A DNA stretch of 64,000 nt from an uncultured Opitutia bacterium (GCA_903855995.1 CAIOAN010000001.1:1-64000), one strand, 5' to 3'; positions 42,641 to 51,549 are shown, counted from the first letter of the stretch. Program-made: numbers and translations. The notes: generated by a model from the sequence alone, not told the origin.

Positions 42641-43560
42641 GCGACCCTCTGCAAATCGTGGTTCTGTGCGGGGCCGTCTCCCCTGAACGCGAGGTCTCTC
42701 TGCGTTCCGGCCTCGCCGTGGCCTCGGTCCTGCCAGGTTCGCGGCTCATCGAGCTCGAGACTAACGAGCTGCCTGACTGGATTTCCGCCGGCCAGCACGT
42801 GGTCCTCCCGGTCATCCATGGCGACTACGGCGAGGATGGCCGCGTGCAGGCCGAGCTCGAAGCCCGCGGCGTCGCTTTCGCCGGATGTTCCGCCGCGGCC
42901 AGCCGCGTGTGCATCGACAAGGTCGCCACCAAGCAGCGCATGCGGGCGGCGGGCGTGCCGGTCGTCCCCGAGATCACCTTCGCCGGCACGGCCAAGCCGA
43001 CCGCCGAACGACTCATCACCGAGCTGGGTGAGGAGCTCGTGATCAAGCCGGCCGACAAAGGCAGCAGCGTCGGGCTCTATGTCTTGCAAGGGCGGGCGCA
43101 GGTCGCCGCGGCCCTGGCGGAGATTCCCGCCGCGGGACAGTGGATGGCTGAACGCCGCCTGCGGGGGCGCGAGATGTCCATCGGTCTGCTCGAGGGCCAG
43201 GCCATGGGGCTCGTAGAAATCGTCCCCCTATCCGGCGTCTACGATTATAAGACCAAATATACCAAGGGCTCCTCGGAGTATCGTTTCCCCGCCCCGGTGG
43301 AGCCGGCCTTGACCGCCGCCATCGCCGCCGCGGCGGAAAAACTGTTCGCCGCCTGCGGATGCCGCGATTTCGCGCGAGCCGATGTCTTTCTTGAGCCCGA
43401 CGGCCGGTTCTATTTCCTCGAGATCAACACGATGCCCGGCATGACCGAAACCAGTTTGATGCCCAAGAGCGCCTCGTGCGTCGGCCTCGACTTCCCCTCG
43501 CTGGTGCGACGCATGGCGGCTCCCGCCCTGGCCCGCGCCGCCCAACCCGCCCGCCGCTGA
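42637..43560 (+). CDS. ddl: D-alanine--D-alanine ligase
   Basis: Ddl makes the D-Ala-D-Ala dipeptide used by MurF. The 307-residue ATP-grasp protein has VLCGAVSPEREVSLRSG (usually GG.S.EREVS), LPVIHGDYGEDG, the ATP-site VIKPADKGSSVGLY and the metal/product motif EINTMPGMTETSLMPKSA. It begins with an ATGA overlap at the end of the murC-murB fusion. The Tyr that marks D-Ala specificity is plausible in YDYKTKYTKG. Confidence 0.95.
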   Translation: MSDPLQIVVLCGAVSPEREVSLRSGLAVASVLPGSRLIELETNELPDWISAGQHVVLPVIHGDYGEDGRVQAELEARGVAFAGCSAAASRVCIDKVATKQRMRAAGVPVVPEITFAGTAKPTAERLITELGEELVIKPADKGSSVGLYVLQGRAQVAAALAEIPAAGQWMAERRLRGREMSIGLLEGQAMGLVEIVPLSGVYDYKTKYTKGSSEYRFPAPVEPALTAAIAAAAEKLFAACGCRDFARADVFLEPDGRFYFLEINTMPGMTETSLMPKSASCVGLDFPSLVRRMAAPALARAAQPARR

Positions 43561-43562
43561 TC

Positions 43563-44534
43563 ATGGGATTCTTCGACCGCTTTCTTGGCAGACGCCGCGA
43601 CTCCTTCATGGGGCCGGCCGATCGCGACTGGCGCACACTCGTGCCGCAAGAGGTCAGCCGGGTCCCGGAGGGCAACATCGGCCGCAAGCGCGCGGTTCGT
43701 TCGAAACTTCCCGCGGTGCTCAGCCTGCTTTTCTTTGCGGCGGTGATCTGGTTGCTCGTCTGGTCGGTGGAGAATTCCTCCCCCGGCACGCCAGCCACGG
43801 GTAAACTCAGTTTCAAGACGGATGGTTTCCTTAACGCCGGTTTCGTGCAGAAGGTGATCGCCAACAGTCCGGAGGGTTTTTCACGCGACGTGCGTTCGAT
43901 CAAACTCGAACTCGAGTCCGATAACCAGGTGACCACGGCGAACGTCCAGCGCCGCCAGGACGGCACCGTCGACGTGCTGCTGCGCGAACGCGTCGCCGTC
44001 GCCAAGATCGTGACGACTCCGGCGAAAGGTTCGGCGATGGTCGTGCGCCTCGTGGGTTCCGACGGGCAGACTTTCGCCGGCACGGGCTATCCGGAGCAAG
44101 CCATCCGTAATCTGCCGGAGATCCAGGATTTCCGTTCTACGGGTTCCGATGACCGCATGGCCATCGAGGGCGTCGAGATCGCGGCGCCCTTCCTCTATGC
44201 GGCGCGTACGGGTTATCCGAATCTGTACAAGCAGTGGTCTGCGGTTTCGTTGCGCGATTGTTTCGGTGCGCAGGAAGATTCGCCGGGCTCTAATCTGCGC
44301 ATCACGGTGCGCCCCGGTTCGCAGCCGCTGGACCGCCCCTCGCTGGTCGAGATTGTCTTCTCCACTGCGAACTGGCGCAATGAACTCTCGTTGCTCGCGC
44401 GCATCAACGTCGACGAACTCCTCCGCCGACCGGGTGCCACGGCGCCGGCCTACGTGCTGAAACTCTCGATTCAGAACCGCACTTCCTCCCAACCCATTCC
44501 CGAACCCCGTCTCGTTCCCGCCACCCCCCGATGA
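43563..44534 (+). CDS. ftsQ: FtsQ/DivIB-like cell division protein
   Basis: The 323-residue protein has a basic cytoplasmic N-terminus, one membrane helix (VLSLLFFAAVIWLLVWSV, about residues 54-71) and a large extracytoplasmic part. The segment after the membrane (KTDGFLNAGFVQKVIAN, then VTTANVQRRQDGTVDVLLRERVAVAKI) resembles the POTRA-to-beta transition of FtsQ, where this 'vxRR...l.v.v.Er.PvA' pattern is diagnostic. Overall identity to well-known FtsQ is low. Its place between ddl and ftsA is canonical. It overlaps ftsA by 4 bp. Confidence 0.84.
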   Translation: MGFFDRFLGRRRDSFMGPADRDWRTLVPQEVSRVPEGNIGRKRAVRSKLPAVLSLLFFAAVIWLLVWSVENSSPGTPATGKLSFKTDGFLNAGFVQKVIANSPEGFSRDVRSIKLELESDNQVTTANVQRRQDGTVDVLLRERVAVAKIVTTPAKGSAMVVRLVGSDGQTFAGTGYPEQAIRNLPEIQDFRSTGSDDRMAIEGVEIAAPFLYAARTGYPNLYKQWSAVSLRDCFGAQEDSPGSNLRITVRPGSQPLDRPSLVEIVFSTANWRNELSLLARINVDELLRRPGATAPAYVLKLSIQNRTSSQPIPEPRLVPATPR

Positions 44535-45766
44535 CCCCCAAGCCTCTTCCTTCCCTGATCGCCGTCATCGATATCGGCACCCACAAGACCGTCAGCCTCC
44601 TCGGGCAGGTCATCGACGGCAAGGCGCGCATGCTCAGTTTCAGCGAGCGCCGCACGGATGGCGTGGTGAAGGGCACGGTCACGGATCTTGAAAAACTTTC
44701 GCAATGCGTGCACGAGGTCGTGAACGACATCGAACGCGGTTCCAATCGCGCGGTGGAGCAGGTCTACCTGTCGCTTTCCGGACCCGCTGCCGAAGGCGAG
44801 CGCGTGAAGGGCATCATCGCCGTGCCCGCGCATGACGGCAAGGTCACCGCGAAGGATGTGGCCGACGCGGTGAGCTCCGCAAAGCGTCTCGAGCCGCCGG
44901 CCGGCCGCGCCACGCTCCTTTACATGCGTCAGCCGACGATTCTCGACGGCCGTGCGGTCAGCAATCCCGTCGGCATGGCGGGCCGCCGGCTCGAGGTGAG
45001 TTTCTGGCGTGTCACGATGGAGGAAGGTAACATGCGCATGCGCGTGGGGATGGTGAATGGCATGAGCATCCGCGTCCGTGATTTCATCCTGGCCTCGCAC
45101 GCCGCGGCCTGCGCAACCGCGGGTGAAGCCGATAAGCAGGGCGGGGTGCTGGTGATCGACATCGGGGCGGGTACGACCGATTGGATTCTTTACTACAAGG
45201 AGCACATCCTCTGCGCCGGCTCGATCCCCGTGGGCGGCGAGCACATGACGAACGACCTCAGCGTCGCCCTCCGCATCAGCCGTGAGACCGCCGAGGACTT
45301 GAAGGTCCGCTTCGGGTCCGCCGTCCATCGCGACGCCGATGTCAACCAGACCATCTGGAAAGACGGCGACAAAGGTGTCGGCGACCAGCAGTTCAACCGC
45401 GGTACGATCACCAAGGTGATTTCGCTGCGCTACCAGGAGACGCTGGAATTCGTCCGCAAGGATGTTCTCCGCCATCTGGAGCATATTTTCCCAGGACACG
45501 CCGTGAAGATTGACCAGCAGATGCTGCCTTCAGGGGTGATTCTGACCGGCGGTTCGGCGAACCTTGCCGATGCGCCCGAAGCGGTGCAAGTGGTGCTGGG
45601 TCTGCCGGCCCGCGTCGGTATCCCGAGCTTTGAGAACGAGTCGCTCCGCAAGCCGGAGTATGCCGGCGTGGTCGGCCTGATGGCCGCCGCGATCATCGAT
45701 GCGCCGCCCGTGGTGCGCCGCCCGCGCGGTTTCATCGCGGTCCTCAAAGATCTGTTCCGCTTCTAA
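44531..45766 (+). CDS. ftsA: Cell division protein FtsA
   Basis: FtsA is the actin-like protein that tethers FtsZ to the membrane. The 411-residue protein has the phosphate-1 motif VIDIGTHKTVSLL, the phosphate-2 motif LVIDIGAGTTDWILY, the adenosine motif VILTGGSANLADAPEAV and the 1C-domain between them. It ends in a short amphipathic helix (RGFIAVLKDLFRF) suited to membrane binding. ftsZ starts 1 bp after its stop. Confidence 0.93.
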   Translation: MTPKPLPSLIAVIDIGTHKTVSLLGQVIDGKARMLSFSERRTDGVVKGTVTDLEKLSQCVHEVVNDIERGSNRAVEQVYLSLSGPAAEGERVKGIIAVPAHDGKVTAKDVADAVSSAKRLEPPAGRATLLYMRQPTILDGRAVSNPVGMAGRRLEVSFWRVTMEEGNMRMRVGMVNGMSIRVRDFILASHAAACATAGEADKQGGVLVIDIGAGTTDWILYYKEHILCAGSIPVGGEHMTNDLSVALRISRETAEDLKVRFGSAVHRDADVNQTIWKDGDKGVGDQQFNRGTITKVISLRYQETLEFVRKDVLRHLEHIFPGHAVKIDQQMLPSGVILTGGSANLADAPEAVQVVLGLPARVGIPSFENESLRKPEYAGVVGLMAAAIIDAPPVVRRPRGFIAVLKDLFRF

Positions 45767-45767
45767 G

Positions 45768-46898
45768 ATGTCCACCGCCTCCTCCATTCTGCTCGTGGGT
45801 CTCGGCGGTGCTGGTTGCTCGATGGTGACGCGCATCGCGCCGCAGCTGCCTGGCGAGGTCGCCGTGGCGTTGATCGACACCGACGCGCGTTCGCTCAACA
45901 CGGCGCCTAACACGAGCCTCCTGCAGATTGGACGCGCGCAGACGCGTGGCATGGGCACGGGGGGCGAGGCCGCGCTGGGGCTTGCTTCTGCCGAATCCGA
46001 AGAGGCCGCCTTGCGCCGACTTTTTACGGGCGTGCCGCTGGTCGTCTTGGTCACGGGCCTGGGCGGCGGCACGGGCAGTGGCGGGGCCGCCGCCGTCGCG
46101 GGCATCGCCGCTGAAATGGGTGCGACGACTTTGGCATTTGCGACGATGCCTTTCTCGCATGAAGGCGAACGTCGGATGCGCCAGGCTAATGAGGCGACTA
46201 TCACGCTCGCCCAGAAGTGCCACGGCTTCGTCGTCGTGCATAACGACCTTTTGCTCCAGCAGGTGGCCTCGGATGCGCCGCTCTCGGAATCGTTCGCCGC
46301 GGCTGACACTTGGGTGGGTGGGGCGATCCGCGGTATCGCGAGCGCGTTCGCGCCTGGTGCCCTCATCGCGGCCGACCCCTCGGCGCTTCGTTCGATCCTC
46401 GCCAATCCGGGTTCACCGACGCTCTGCGCCTACGGAGTAGGCGAGGGTGAGGGTGCGGCGATGAAAGCCGCCCGCGCGGCCTGCGAATGTCCGCTGGCCC
46501 ATGGTCCGGGTGCGGTCACCAAAGTCGCTTCACTCTTTGTGTATGTCGCTGGCGGACCGGCCCTCACCACGACGGAGGCTTTCGAAGCGGTGGCGGCGGT
46601 GCGCACCCGTTTCGGCGGCGAGACCTCGACGATTCTCTGCGCCCGGATTGATCCGACCCTCGGCGCCCGCATCGAAGTTTCTGTGATCGGCGCCTCGTTG
46701 CCCGCGCCCAAGTCGCCCGTCAAGGCGAAGAAGGGCGCCAAGGAAGCCGATCCTTCGCAGCCGGTCTTTGAGTTCGCGACAGAAGAGTCGATGCGCCGCG
46801 GTCTTTTCGGCGGCACTCCGATGACGTTCATTGATGGCCAAGATGTCGACGTACCGGCCTATATCCGCAAGGCCGTACGTCTGCCTTCGGCGCCCTAA
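45768..46898 (+). CDS. ftsZ: Divergent FtsZ with altered T7 loop
   Basis: The 376-residue protein is FtsZ by position, by the tubulin signature GLGGGTGSG (98-105), by MPFSHEGERRMRQA with the Glu and Arg that contact GTP, by VHNDLLL, and by a C-terminal DVPAYIRK that matches the FtsA-binding peptide of FtsZ. The T7 loop, normally NVDFADV, reads AADPSAL (201-207). The conserved Asn and second Asp are Ala and only the first Asp remains. These residues activate GTP hydrolysis in the adjacent subunit. The N-terminal GGGGCNAV is also altered to GLGGAGCSMV. A Lys-rich linker joins core and tail. Confidence 0.88.
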   Translation: MSTASSILLVGLGGAGCSMVTRIAPQLPGEVAVALIDTDARSLNTAPNTSLLQIGRAQTRGMGTGGEAALGLASAESEEAALRRLFTGVPLVVLVTGLGGGTGSGGAAAVAGIAAEMGATTLAFATMPFSHEGERRMRQANEATITLAQKCHGFVVVHNDLLLQQVASDAPLSESFAAADTWVGGAIRGIASAFAPGALIAADPSALRSILANPGSPTLCAYGVGEGEGAAMKAARAACECPLAHGPGAVTKVASLFVYVAGGPALTTTEAFEAVAAVRTRFGGETSTILCARIDPTLGARIEVSVIGASLPAPKSPVKAKKGAKEADPSQPVFEFATEESMRRGLFGGTPMTFIDGQDVDVPAYIRKAVRLPSAP

Positions 46899-46946
46899 TT
46901 TCTCTTCCCGGTTGCGCCCCGGCCCCGGTCGCTTACGTTCGACTTC

Positions 46947-48167
46947 ATGCCCGTGTTCGACGTCGCCGCCCTCCGCAAGGACTTCCCGATTTTGGGACGT
47001 TCCGTGCGCGGCCGTCCGCTGACCTACCTTGATAACGCGGCGACCTCCCAGAAGCCCTTGGCGGTCATCCAGTCGCTGGAGCGCTATTACTCCGAGCAGA
47101 ACGCCAACGTCCACCGTGGCGTCCACCTCCTGAGCGAGGAGGCCACTACCGCTTATGAGTGCGCCCGCACGTCAGTCGCGAAGTTCCTCGGTCTCAAGGA
47201 TGCCCGCGGCTGCGTCTTCGTACGTGGAGCCACCGAGGGCATCAACCTCGTCGCCGAATGCTGGGGCCGCACGAATCTGCGGGCCGGGGATGAGATCCTG
47301 CTCACGCACCTCGAACACCACGCCAACATCGTGCCTTGGCAGGTGATCGCCGAGCGCACGGGTGCGAAGGTCGTCGTCACGCCCGTCACGCCCCGCGGTG
47401 AGGTGGACCTCGTCGCCTTCAAGGGGCTGCTTTCTGCCCGTACCAGGCTTGTCGCCTTCGCGCACGTCTCCAACGCCCTCGGTACGGTCAATCCCGCCGC
47501 CGAGATGACGCGCCTCGCCAAGGCCGCCGGCGCCCTCGTGCTCATCGACGGCTGCCAGGCTGCCGCTCACTTTAAGGTCGACGTTCCCGCGCTCGGTTGC
47601 GACTTCTTCACCTTCTCCGGCCACAAGACCTTCGGCCCGACCGGCATCGGCGTCCTCTGGGGCCGCCCCGAACTGCTCGACGCCATGCCGCCGTATCAGT
47701 TCGGTGGCGACATGATCCGCAAGGTCGACTTCGCCGGTACCACTTTCCGCGAAGCCCCAGAGCGTTTCGAAGCCGGCACGCCGGATATCTCCGGCGCCAT
47801 CGCCCTCGGCGTTGCGCTGGAATACGTCATGCCTATCCAGACGGCCGCGCATGCGCATGAGCAGACGTTGCTCGCCGCCGCCACCGAGCGCCTCAAGGCG
47901 ATCAAGGGCCTGACCATCGTGGGCGAAGCGCCCGAGAAGGTCGCCGTAATCTCCTTCAACATCGAGGGCGGGCACCCGCACGACATCGGCACGCTGCTGG
48001 ACGCGGACGGCATCGCCATCCGCACCGGCCACCATTGCTGCATGCCGCTCATGAAGCATTACGGTCTGAGCGGCACCGCCCGCGCCTCGTTTGCGTTCTA
48101 CAATACGCTCGAGGAAGTCGACCGCCTCGCCGTCTCGTTGGAGAAGGCGCGGAAGATGATGGCCTGA
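46947..48167 (+). CDS. sufS: SufS-type cysteine desulfurase
   Basis: The 406-residue PLP enzyme takes sulfur from cysteine for Fe-S cluster assembly. Type II features are TYLDNAATSQKP at the start, NVHRGVHLLSEEAT, the PLP lysine in FFTFSGHKTFGPTG and the catalytic cysteine in RTGHHCCMPLM, inside the short loop typical of SufS rather than IscS. No other suf gene is adjacent. It starts 48 bp after ftsZ and ends before a bidirectional terminator. Confidence 0.93.
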   Translation: MPVFDVAALRKDFPILGRSVRGRPLTYLDNAATSQKPLAVIQSLERYYSEQNANVHRGVHLLSEEATTAYECARTSVAKFLGLKDARGCVFVRGATEGINLVAECWGRTNLRAGDEILLTHLEHHANIVPWQVIAERTGAKVVVTPVTPRGEVDLVAFKGLLSARTRLVAFAHVSNALGTVNPAAEMTRLAKAAGALVLIDGCQAAAHFKVDVPALGCDFFTFSGHKTFGPTGIGVLWGRPELLDAMPPYQFGGDMIRKVDFAGTTFREAPERFEAGTPDISGAIALGVALEYVMPIQTAAHAHEQTLLAAATERLKAIKGLTIVGEAPEKVAVISFNIEGGHPHDIGTLLDADGIAIRTGHHCCMPLMKHYGLSGTARASFAFYNTLEEVDRLAVSLEKARKMMA

Positions 48168-48190
48168 GTCCGAACTTCTTCCCCAAAGAA

Positions 48191-48213
48191 AAAGGCCCCG
48201 GAGAGGGGCCTTT
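48191..48213. terminator. Bidirectional terminator between sufS and a convergent gene
   Basis: AAAGGCCCC (48191-48199) and GGGGCCTTT (48205-48213) form a perfect 9-bp stem with a 5-base loop. A-rich sequence on the left gives a T-tract for the minus-strand gene, and TTTGGGTT follows on the plus strand. It serves both convergent transcripts. Confidence 0.85.
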
Positions 48214-48234
48214 GGGTTGAGCAGGTAAGGCTGC

Positions 48235-48882
48235 TTACTTCTTGCGCTTGGGCGGGGTCGGGGCGCTGGCGGCGGCGGCACCGTTGGCCTTGCCGGCAGC
48301 CTTGATCTTTTCGTCGCCTTCGCCTGGGTCTTCGTCTTCGTTCAGGCGGTCGGCCTTTTTGATGGCTTCGAGCGCGGCGGCGATGCTTTCACCCGTCTTG
48401 GTGCGATTATTGGTCTGGAGGGCGCCGATGGCCTCCTGGACGAGCTGGATGGCGTTCTTCTCCTGCTTGATGATTTCCTCGTGGTCTTCCTTCACGTGGC
48501 GCGGGCGGGAGGAGGTCGGCTTGCGGGGGCCAGAACTACTGCGAGGTCCCTTGTGCTCACGCGGGTGGATTTCCTCTTCTTCCATGTCTTCGGCGACGGA
48601 GAGGTCCTTGATGGCCTCCTTCAGGTCCTTGACCGTCGGGGCGACTTCGGCGACTTCGAGTAGTTTGATCGCTTGGTCAAGCAGGGTGTCTTCCTGTTCA
48701 TCCCAGTCATCGACCACGCCGTTGTCGGCACCAGGTCCGGATGGGCCGCCAGGGCCGTTGCCGCCTCCGGTGGTGTGGCCGCCCAGGATGTGGGCGGTGG
48801 GGTCGCCGGCACTGGCGGCGGCGCCGTGGGCGGACAGGGAGAGGCCTAACGCCACTAGGACGAGAGTGAGCTTGGGGTTCAT
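48235..48882 (-). CDS. Secreted charged low-complexity protein, unknown
   Basis: The 215-residue product from the ATG at 48882 has a signal peptide (KLTLVLVALGLSLSAHGAAA), a Gly/Pro-rich stretch and two helical, strongly charged segments (LLDQAIKLLEVAEVAPTVKD and KQEKNAIQLVQEAIGALQ) joined by an Arg/Ser/Pro linker. An Ala/Lys-rich tail closes it. No family is recognised. It probably works in the periplasm or outside the cell. It is transcribed on its own, 72 bp from the DUF2851 stop. Confidence 0.65.
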   Translation of the reverse strand: MNPKLTLVLVALGLSLSAHGAAASAGDPTAHILGGHTTGGGNGPGGPSGPGADNGVVDDWDEQEDTLLDQAIKLLEVAEVAPTVKDLKEAIKDLSVAEDMEEEEIHPREHKGPRSSSGPRKPTSSRPRHVKEDHEEIIKQEKNAIQLVQEAIGALQTNNRTKTGESIAAALEAIKKADRLNEDEDPGEGDEKIKAAGKANGAAAASAPTPPKRKK

Positions 48883-48953
48883 TGTAATAATATGAATATA
48901 CGGGGCCACGGCGTCAATCTGTACGTGGTTTCGGGGGGTGTAGGGAGTATGCC

Positions 48954-50120
48954 TCACTCGCCTTTTCCTGCGATTTTGGGCGGGGCCTGCTGGGCGGTGC
49001 GGCGCAGCACGTCGAGGATCCCCTGGATTTCCCAGTTGCGCGAACCGCCCGCAAGCCCGAGCAGTGCCCGGGCTTCTTGGATGTCTTCAGGGTGATTGCC
49101 TGGCGGCCATTCAAGCCAGCACTTCTCCAGGGCAGTCCGCGGATCCTGCAGGAGCGGGAGTAAAGCATTGATACAGAGCGTGTCGGCGCGACCGTCGGGC
49201 AGGATGCAGCAGAAAGTCTCGTCGATGAGACGGCGGCGGCACGAGGGCAGAGGATTGAGCGCGAGCGACGCGGCCCAAGTGCGCACGTGGGCGCGCCAAT
49301 CCGGTCGTCGACGATTCAGTTCGAGGTATTGGGCGAGCCGTCGGTATGGGTGGCCCGCGGGGCGGAGTCCGCGCAGGCGCCATCGTCCGCATTTCTCCAT
49401 GTAGATCGCATCGAGTCCCAGCACCAGCATCTGCTCGGGCGAATGGGCGCGGGCGAGTTCCGACATCGGCGCGCGGTTACCGCCGAGGCCGAGTGATTCC
49501 ACGAACAGCTCGTGGCAGGCGGCGTCCCAGCCGACTTCTTTGACGCGGGCGCGGGCGTGTTTGGTCTTCGAGCGGAAGCGTTCGAGCGCGCGGCGTTTGA
49601 GACCCAGCGCCAAGTTGCTTTCGGCGGCGAGTACGCGGCGGGCCACTTCACCCGCGCGCCCGCGCAGTTCCAGTAGCGCGTCCTCTTCCGCCAGATCCTC
49701 CAGGTCGCGTGGTAGATAAGGCAGTAGTACCACTGTCTCCGGATGATGGCCAGAGGCGGTCGTCACGTCTTTCGTGCCCGGCAGCAGCACTGCGTGCAGA
49801 ATCACGCCCGCGAAGTGCGGATCTTGTTCGTGGCCGTGGGCGTGCCAGTCGGCGCAGCGCAGATGGATCTCGATATCGCCGCGCAGGCGCCGTCCGTCGA
49901 CGATGATTTCGGCGCCCAGGAAATCCGGCCCAGCGCCGCGGTTCCAATCGCCCGGGTGGATGATCTCGATCGTCGCGCCCGAAGCCGCAGCCATCGGACC
50001 GCGGACCTCGCCCGAGGCCCATAGTCGTTGGATCGCGCGTTCGCCGATGGCGAAAGGGCCGTAGGGGCCGTCGATTTCTTCGACACGTTCGCAGGTGCTC
50101 ATCCGGCAGGCATGAGCCAT
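48954..50120 (-). CDS. DUF2851 family protein
   Basis: The 388-residue protein matches DUF2851, a family of unknown function. Conserved blocks seen here are HPGDWNRGAGPDFLGAEIIV, GDIEIHLRCADWHAHGHEQD and VILHAVLLPGT in the N-terminal half; the His/Asp-rich blocks look like a nuclease-type core. The C-terminal half is helical with Cys residues. It starts with an ATG at 50120; a second ATG at 50102 is equally plausible. The tRNA-Ser gene is divergent, 92 bp upstream. Confidence 0.82.
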   Translation of the reverse strand: MAHACRMSTCERVEEIDGPYGPFAIGERAIQRLWASGEVRGPMAAASGATIEIIHPGDWNRGAGPDFLGAEIIVDGRRLRGDIEIHLRCADWHAHGHEQDPHFAGVILHAVLLPGTKDVTTASGHHPETVVLLPYLPRDLEDLAEEDALLELRGRAGEVARRVLAAESNLALGLKRRALERFRSKTKHARARVKEVGWDAACHELFVESLGLGGNRAPMSELARAHSPEQMLVLGLDAIYMEKCGRWRLRGLRPAGHPYRRLAQYLELNRRRPDWRAHVRTWAASLALNPLPSCRRRLIDETFCCILPDGRADTLCINALLPLLQDPRTALEKCWLEWPPGNHPEDIQEARALLGLAGGSRNWEIQGILDVLRRTAQQAPPKIAGKGE

Positions 50121-50212
50121 TTACCGTTAACTGTGAAAACAGGATAACGCCCAAGGGGAAGACACCGAAAGGGCTTGAGGGAAGACCCTAGGCGGATTTG
50201 ACTCCTCTTTAC

Positions 50213-50300
50213 GGAGAGGTGGCAGAGTGGTCGATTGCACCTGACTTGAAATCAGGCGTACCGCAAGGTACCGGGGGTTCGAATCCCTTCCTCTCCGCCA
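50213..50300 (+). tRNA. tRNA-Ser (anticodon UGA)
   Basis: An 88-base class II tRNA can be folded by eye. The acceptor GGAGAGG (50213-50219) pairs with CCTCTCC (50290-50296), then come discriminator G and encoded CCA (50298-50300). The anticodon stem CCTGACT..AATCAGG frames TGA. A long variable arm (GTACCGCAAGGTAC) and the GGTTCGAATCC T-arm complete it. The long variable arm confirms serine identity. Confidence 0.95.
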
Positions 50301-50460
50301 TTTTAATTCCCGTCCAAAGACTTGCCTATCCGGTTAAGTGAAGGTGCTGGAAAAACGCCGCTCGAGGGGATGAGAACCCGCGGGTTCGGCGAAGGCCGTT
50401 AGGCCGAGCAGGCGATGCCGCAGGCATCGGGCCGGAGGCCTGAAGCGCAGCGGAATCAAC

Positions 50461-50476
50461 CCCTTCCTCTCCGCCA
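50461..50476 (+). repeat. Duplicate of the tRNA-Ser 3' end
   Basis: The last 16 bases of the tRNA including CCA (50285-50300) recur exactly at 50461-50476, 176 bp downstream. The DNA between holds three small palindromes around GGCCGTTAGGCC, GATGCC-GCA-GGCATC and GGCCGGAGGCC, and no gene. The layout resembles either an att-site pair left by a tRNA-targeted element or the tRNA-tail repeats known from the E. coli tyrT operon. The rest of the gap up to 50577 shows nothing recognisable. Confidence 0.7.
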
Positions 50477-50577
50477 ATTTGATATCAGCTGAAAGGGCCC
50501 TTCAGCTTAGTCTATTTATCGCATGGAGGAGCGGACATCGCTTGCCGTGGCGGATTAGGATGGCAAGATACCAGGTA

Positions 50578-51054
50578 ATGAAGCCCTTCCTGAAATTCTG
50601 TACGATGGCGATTTTTTTGATAATGGGGCTGTTGCCGGTGGCCCGCGCGGAGGGCGATGGGTTGAAGTTGTTCAGTCTGGATCAGTTCAACGATCATCGC
50701 CGGAAGGTATGCTCGGCGTGGCAGGTCGCGCAGGCGCCGCTTTATGCGAAGGGCGACATGGCGACGGCGGCGCAGGTGGCCGCTTATCAGGCGGCGACGG
50801 AAGACATCCTGACGCTGCAGAAATACCTGGCTGGACAGGGTGGCAATCACCTGGCGCTGGATGTCACGGGCTATGGTAGTGACCAGCCCCGGATGAAGGT
50901 GCAGAAGGCGAAACTGGCCGAGCTATTCGAACGTATGAGCGGGGCCAGAATCAAGACGCAGCCGCCGTTCGCGCGAGAGGATCTGAACCAGGTCCAGATC
51001 TTCATCAACGCACTGGGCAACGTGATGTCGAACCGAATCGTGTTCAGTAAATAA
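50578..51054 (+). CDS. Small secreted protein, unknown
   Basis: From the ATG at 50578 the 158-residue product has a signal peptide (FLKFCTMAIFLIMGLLPVARA) and a helical mature part with the segments QFNDHRRKVCSAWQVAQAPL and AAYQAATEDILTLQKYLAGQ. The latter resembles the helical hairpins of small periplasmic proteins, but I recognise no family. An ATG at 50560 is possible. It is a single gene downstream of the tRNA repeat and converges on the Sel1-repeat gene. Confidence 0.65.
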   Translation: MKPFLKFCTMAIFLIMGLLPVARAEGDGLKLFSLDQFNDHRRKVCSAWQVAQAPLYAKGDMATAAQVAAYQAATEDILTLQKYLAGQGGNHLALDVTGYGSDQPRMKVQKAKLAELFERMSGARIKTQPPFAREDLNQVQIFINALGNVMSNRIVFSK

Positions 51055-51063
51055 AGCTCTCGC

Positions 51064-51507
51064 CTAGTCCGGATCCTCGATGCCTTTACGGCCTTCGGAT
51101 TTGCGCAGCCACTTCCTGGCTTCGACGGCGTCCGCGGGCACGCCGCGACCGTGCGCATACGCATACGCGAGATTGAATTGGGCGTCGGCGTGGCCTTGTT
51201 CGGCCGCTCGGCGATACCAGCGGACGGCTTCCGCGTGGTCTTCGGGGACGCCTTCGCCGCGCGAGTAGGCGAGGCCGAGACAGAACTGGGCCTCGCTATT
51301 TCCATTGGCGGCGGCCTTGCCGAACCAGCGTGCGGCTTCGACGAGATTGAGCGGAACGCCGTCGCCGGCCGCATAGGCCGAGCCAAGTTCATATTGCGCC
51401 CGCACGTCGCCGGCATCGGCGGCTTCCAGCAGATCGCGCGTGCAGCCGGGAAGGGCGAAGACGGCGAGGAGCAGGGCAAGGGGGCGGATTGCGAGAGCGG
51501 GGGACAT
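51064..51507 (-). CDS. Sel1-repeat lipoprotein
   Basis: The 147-residue protein has a signal peptide with lipobox-like ALPGC near residue 22, followed by three Sel1-like TPR repeats: AGDVRAQYELGSAYAAGDGV, NGNSEAQFCLGLAYSRGEGV and QGHADAQFNLAYAYAHGRGV. These form an alpha-solenoid for protein contacts. It is probably anchored in a membrane. It is one of three Sel1-type proteins within 8 kb. Partner unknown. Confidence 0.83.
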   Translation of the reverse strand: MSPALAIRPLALLLAVFALPGCTRDLLEAADAGDVRAQYELGSAYAAGDGVPLNLVEAARWFGKAAANGNSEAQFCLGLAYSRGEGVPEDHAEAVRWYRRAAEQGHADAQFNLAYAYAHGRGVPADAVEARKWLRKSEGRKGIEDPD

Positions 51508-51549
51508 GGTGCGCTGAACAGACCCAAGGTCGTTTTATCTTCGTCCCAC

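Noticed and set aside
45768-46898. TubZ, BtubA/B or another tubulin homologue instead of FtsZ
   Set aside because: The place directly after ftsA and the FtsZ-type C-terminal peptide DVPAYIRK support FtsZ.
50301-50476. A second tRNA gene after tRNA-Ser
   Set aside because: Only the 3' tail is duplicated; there is no acceptor 5' strand, D-arm or anticodon arm.
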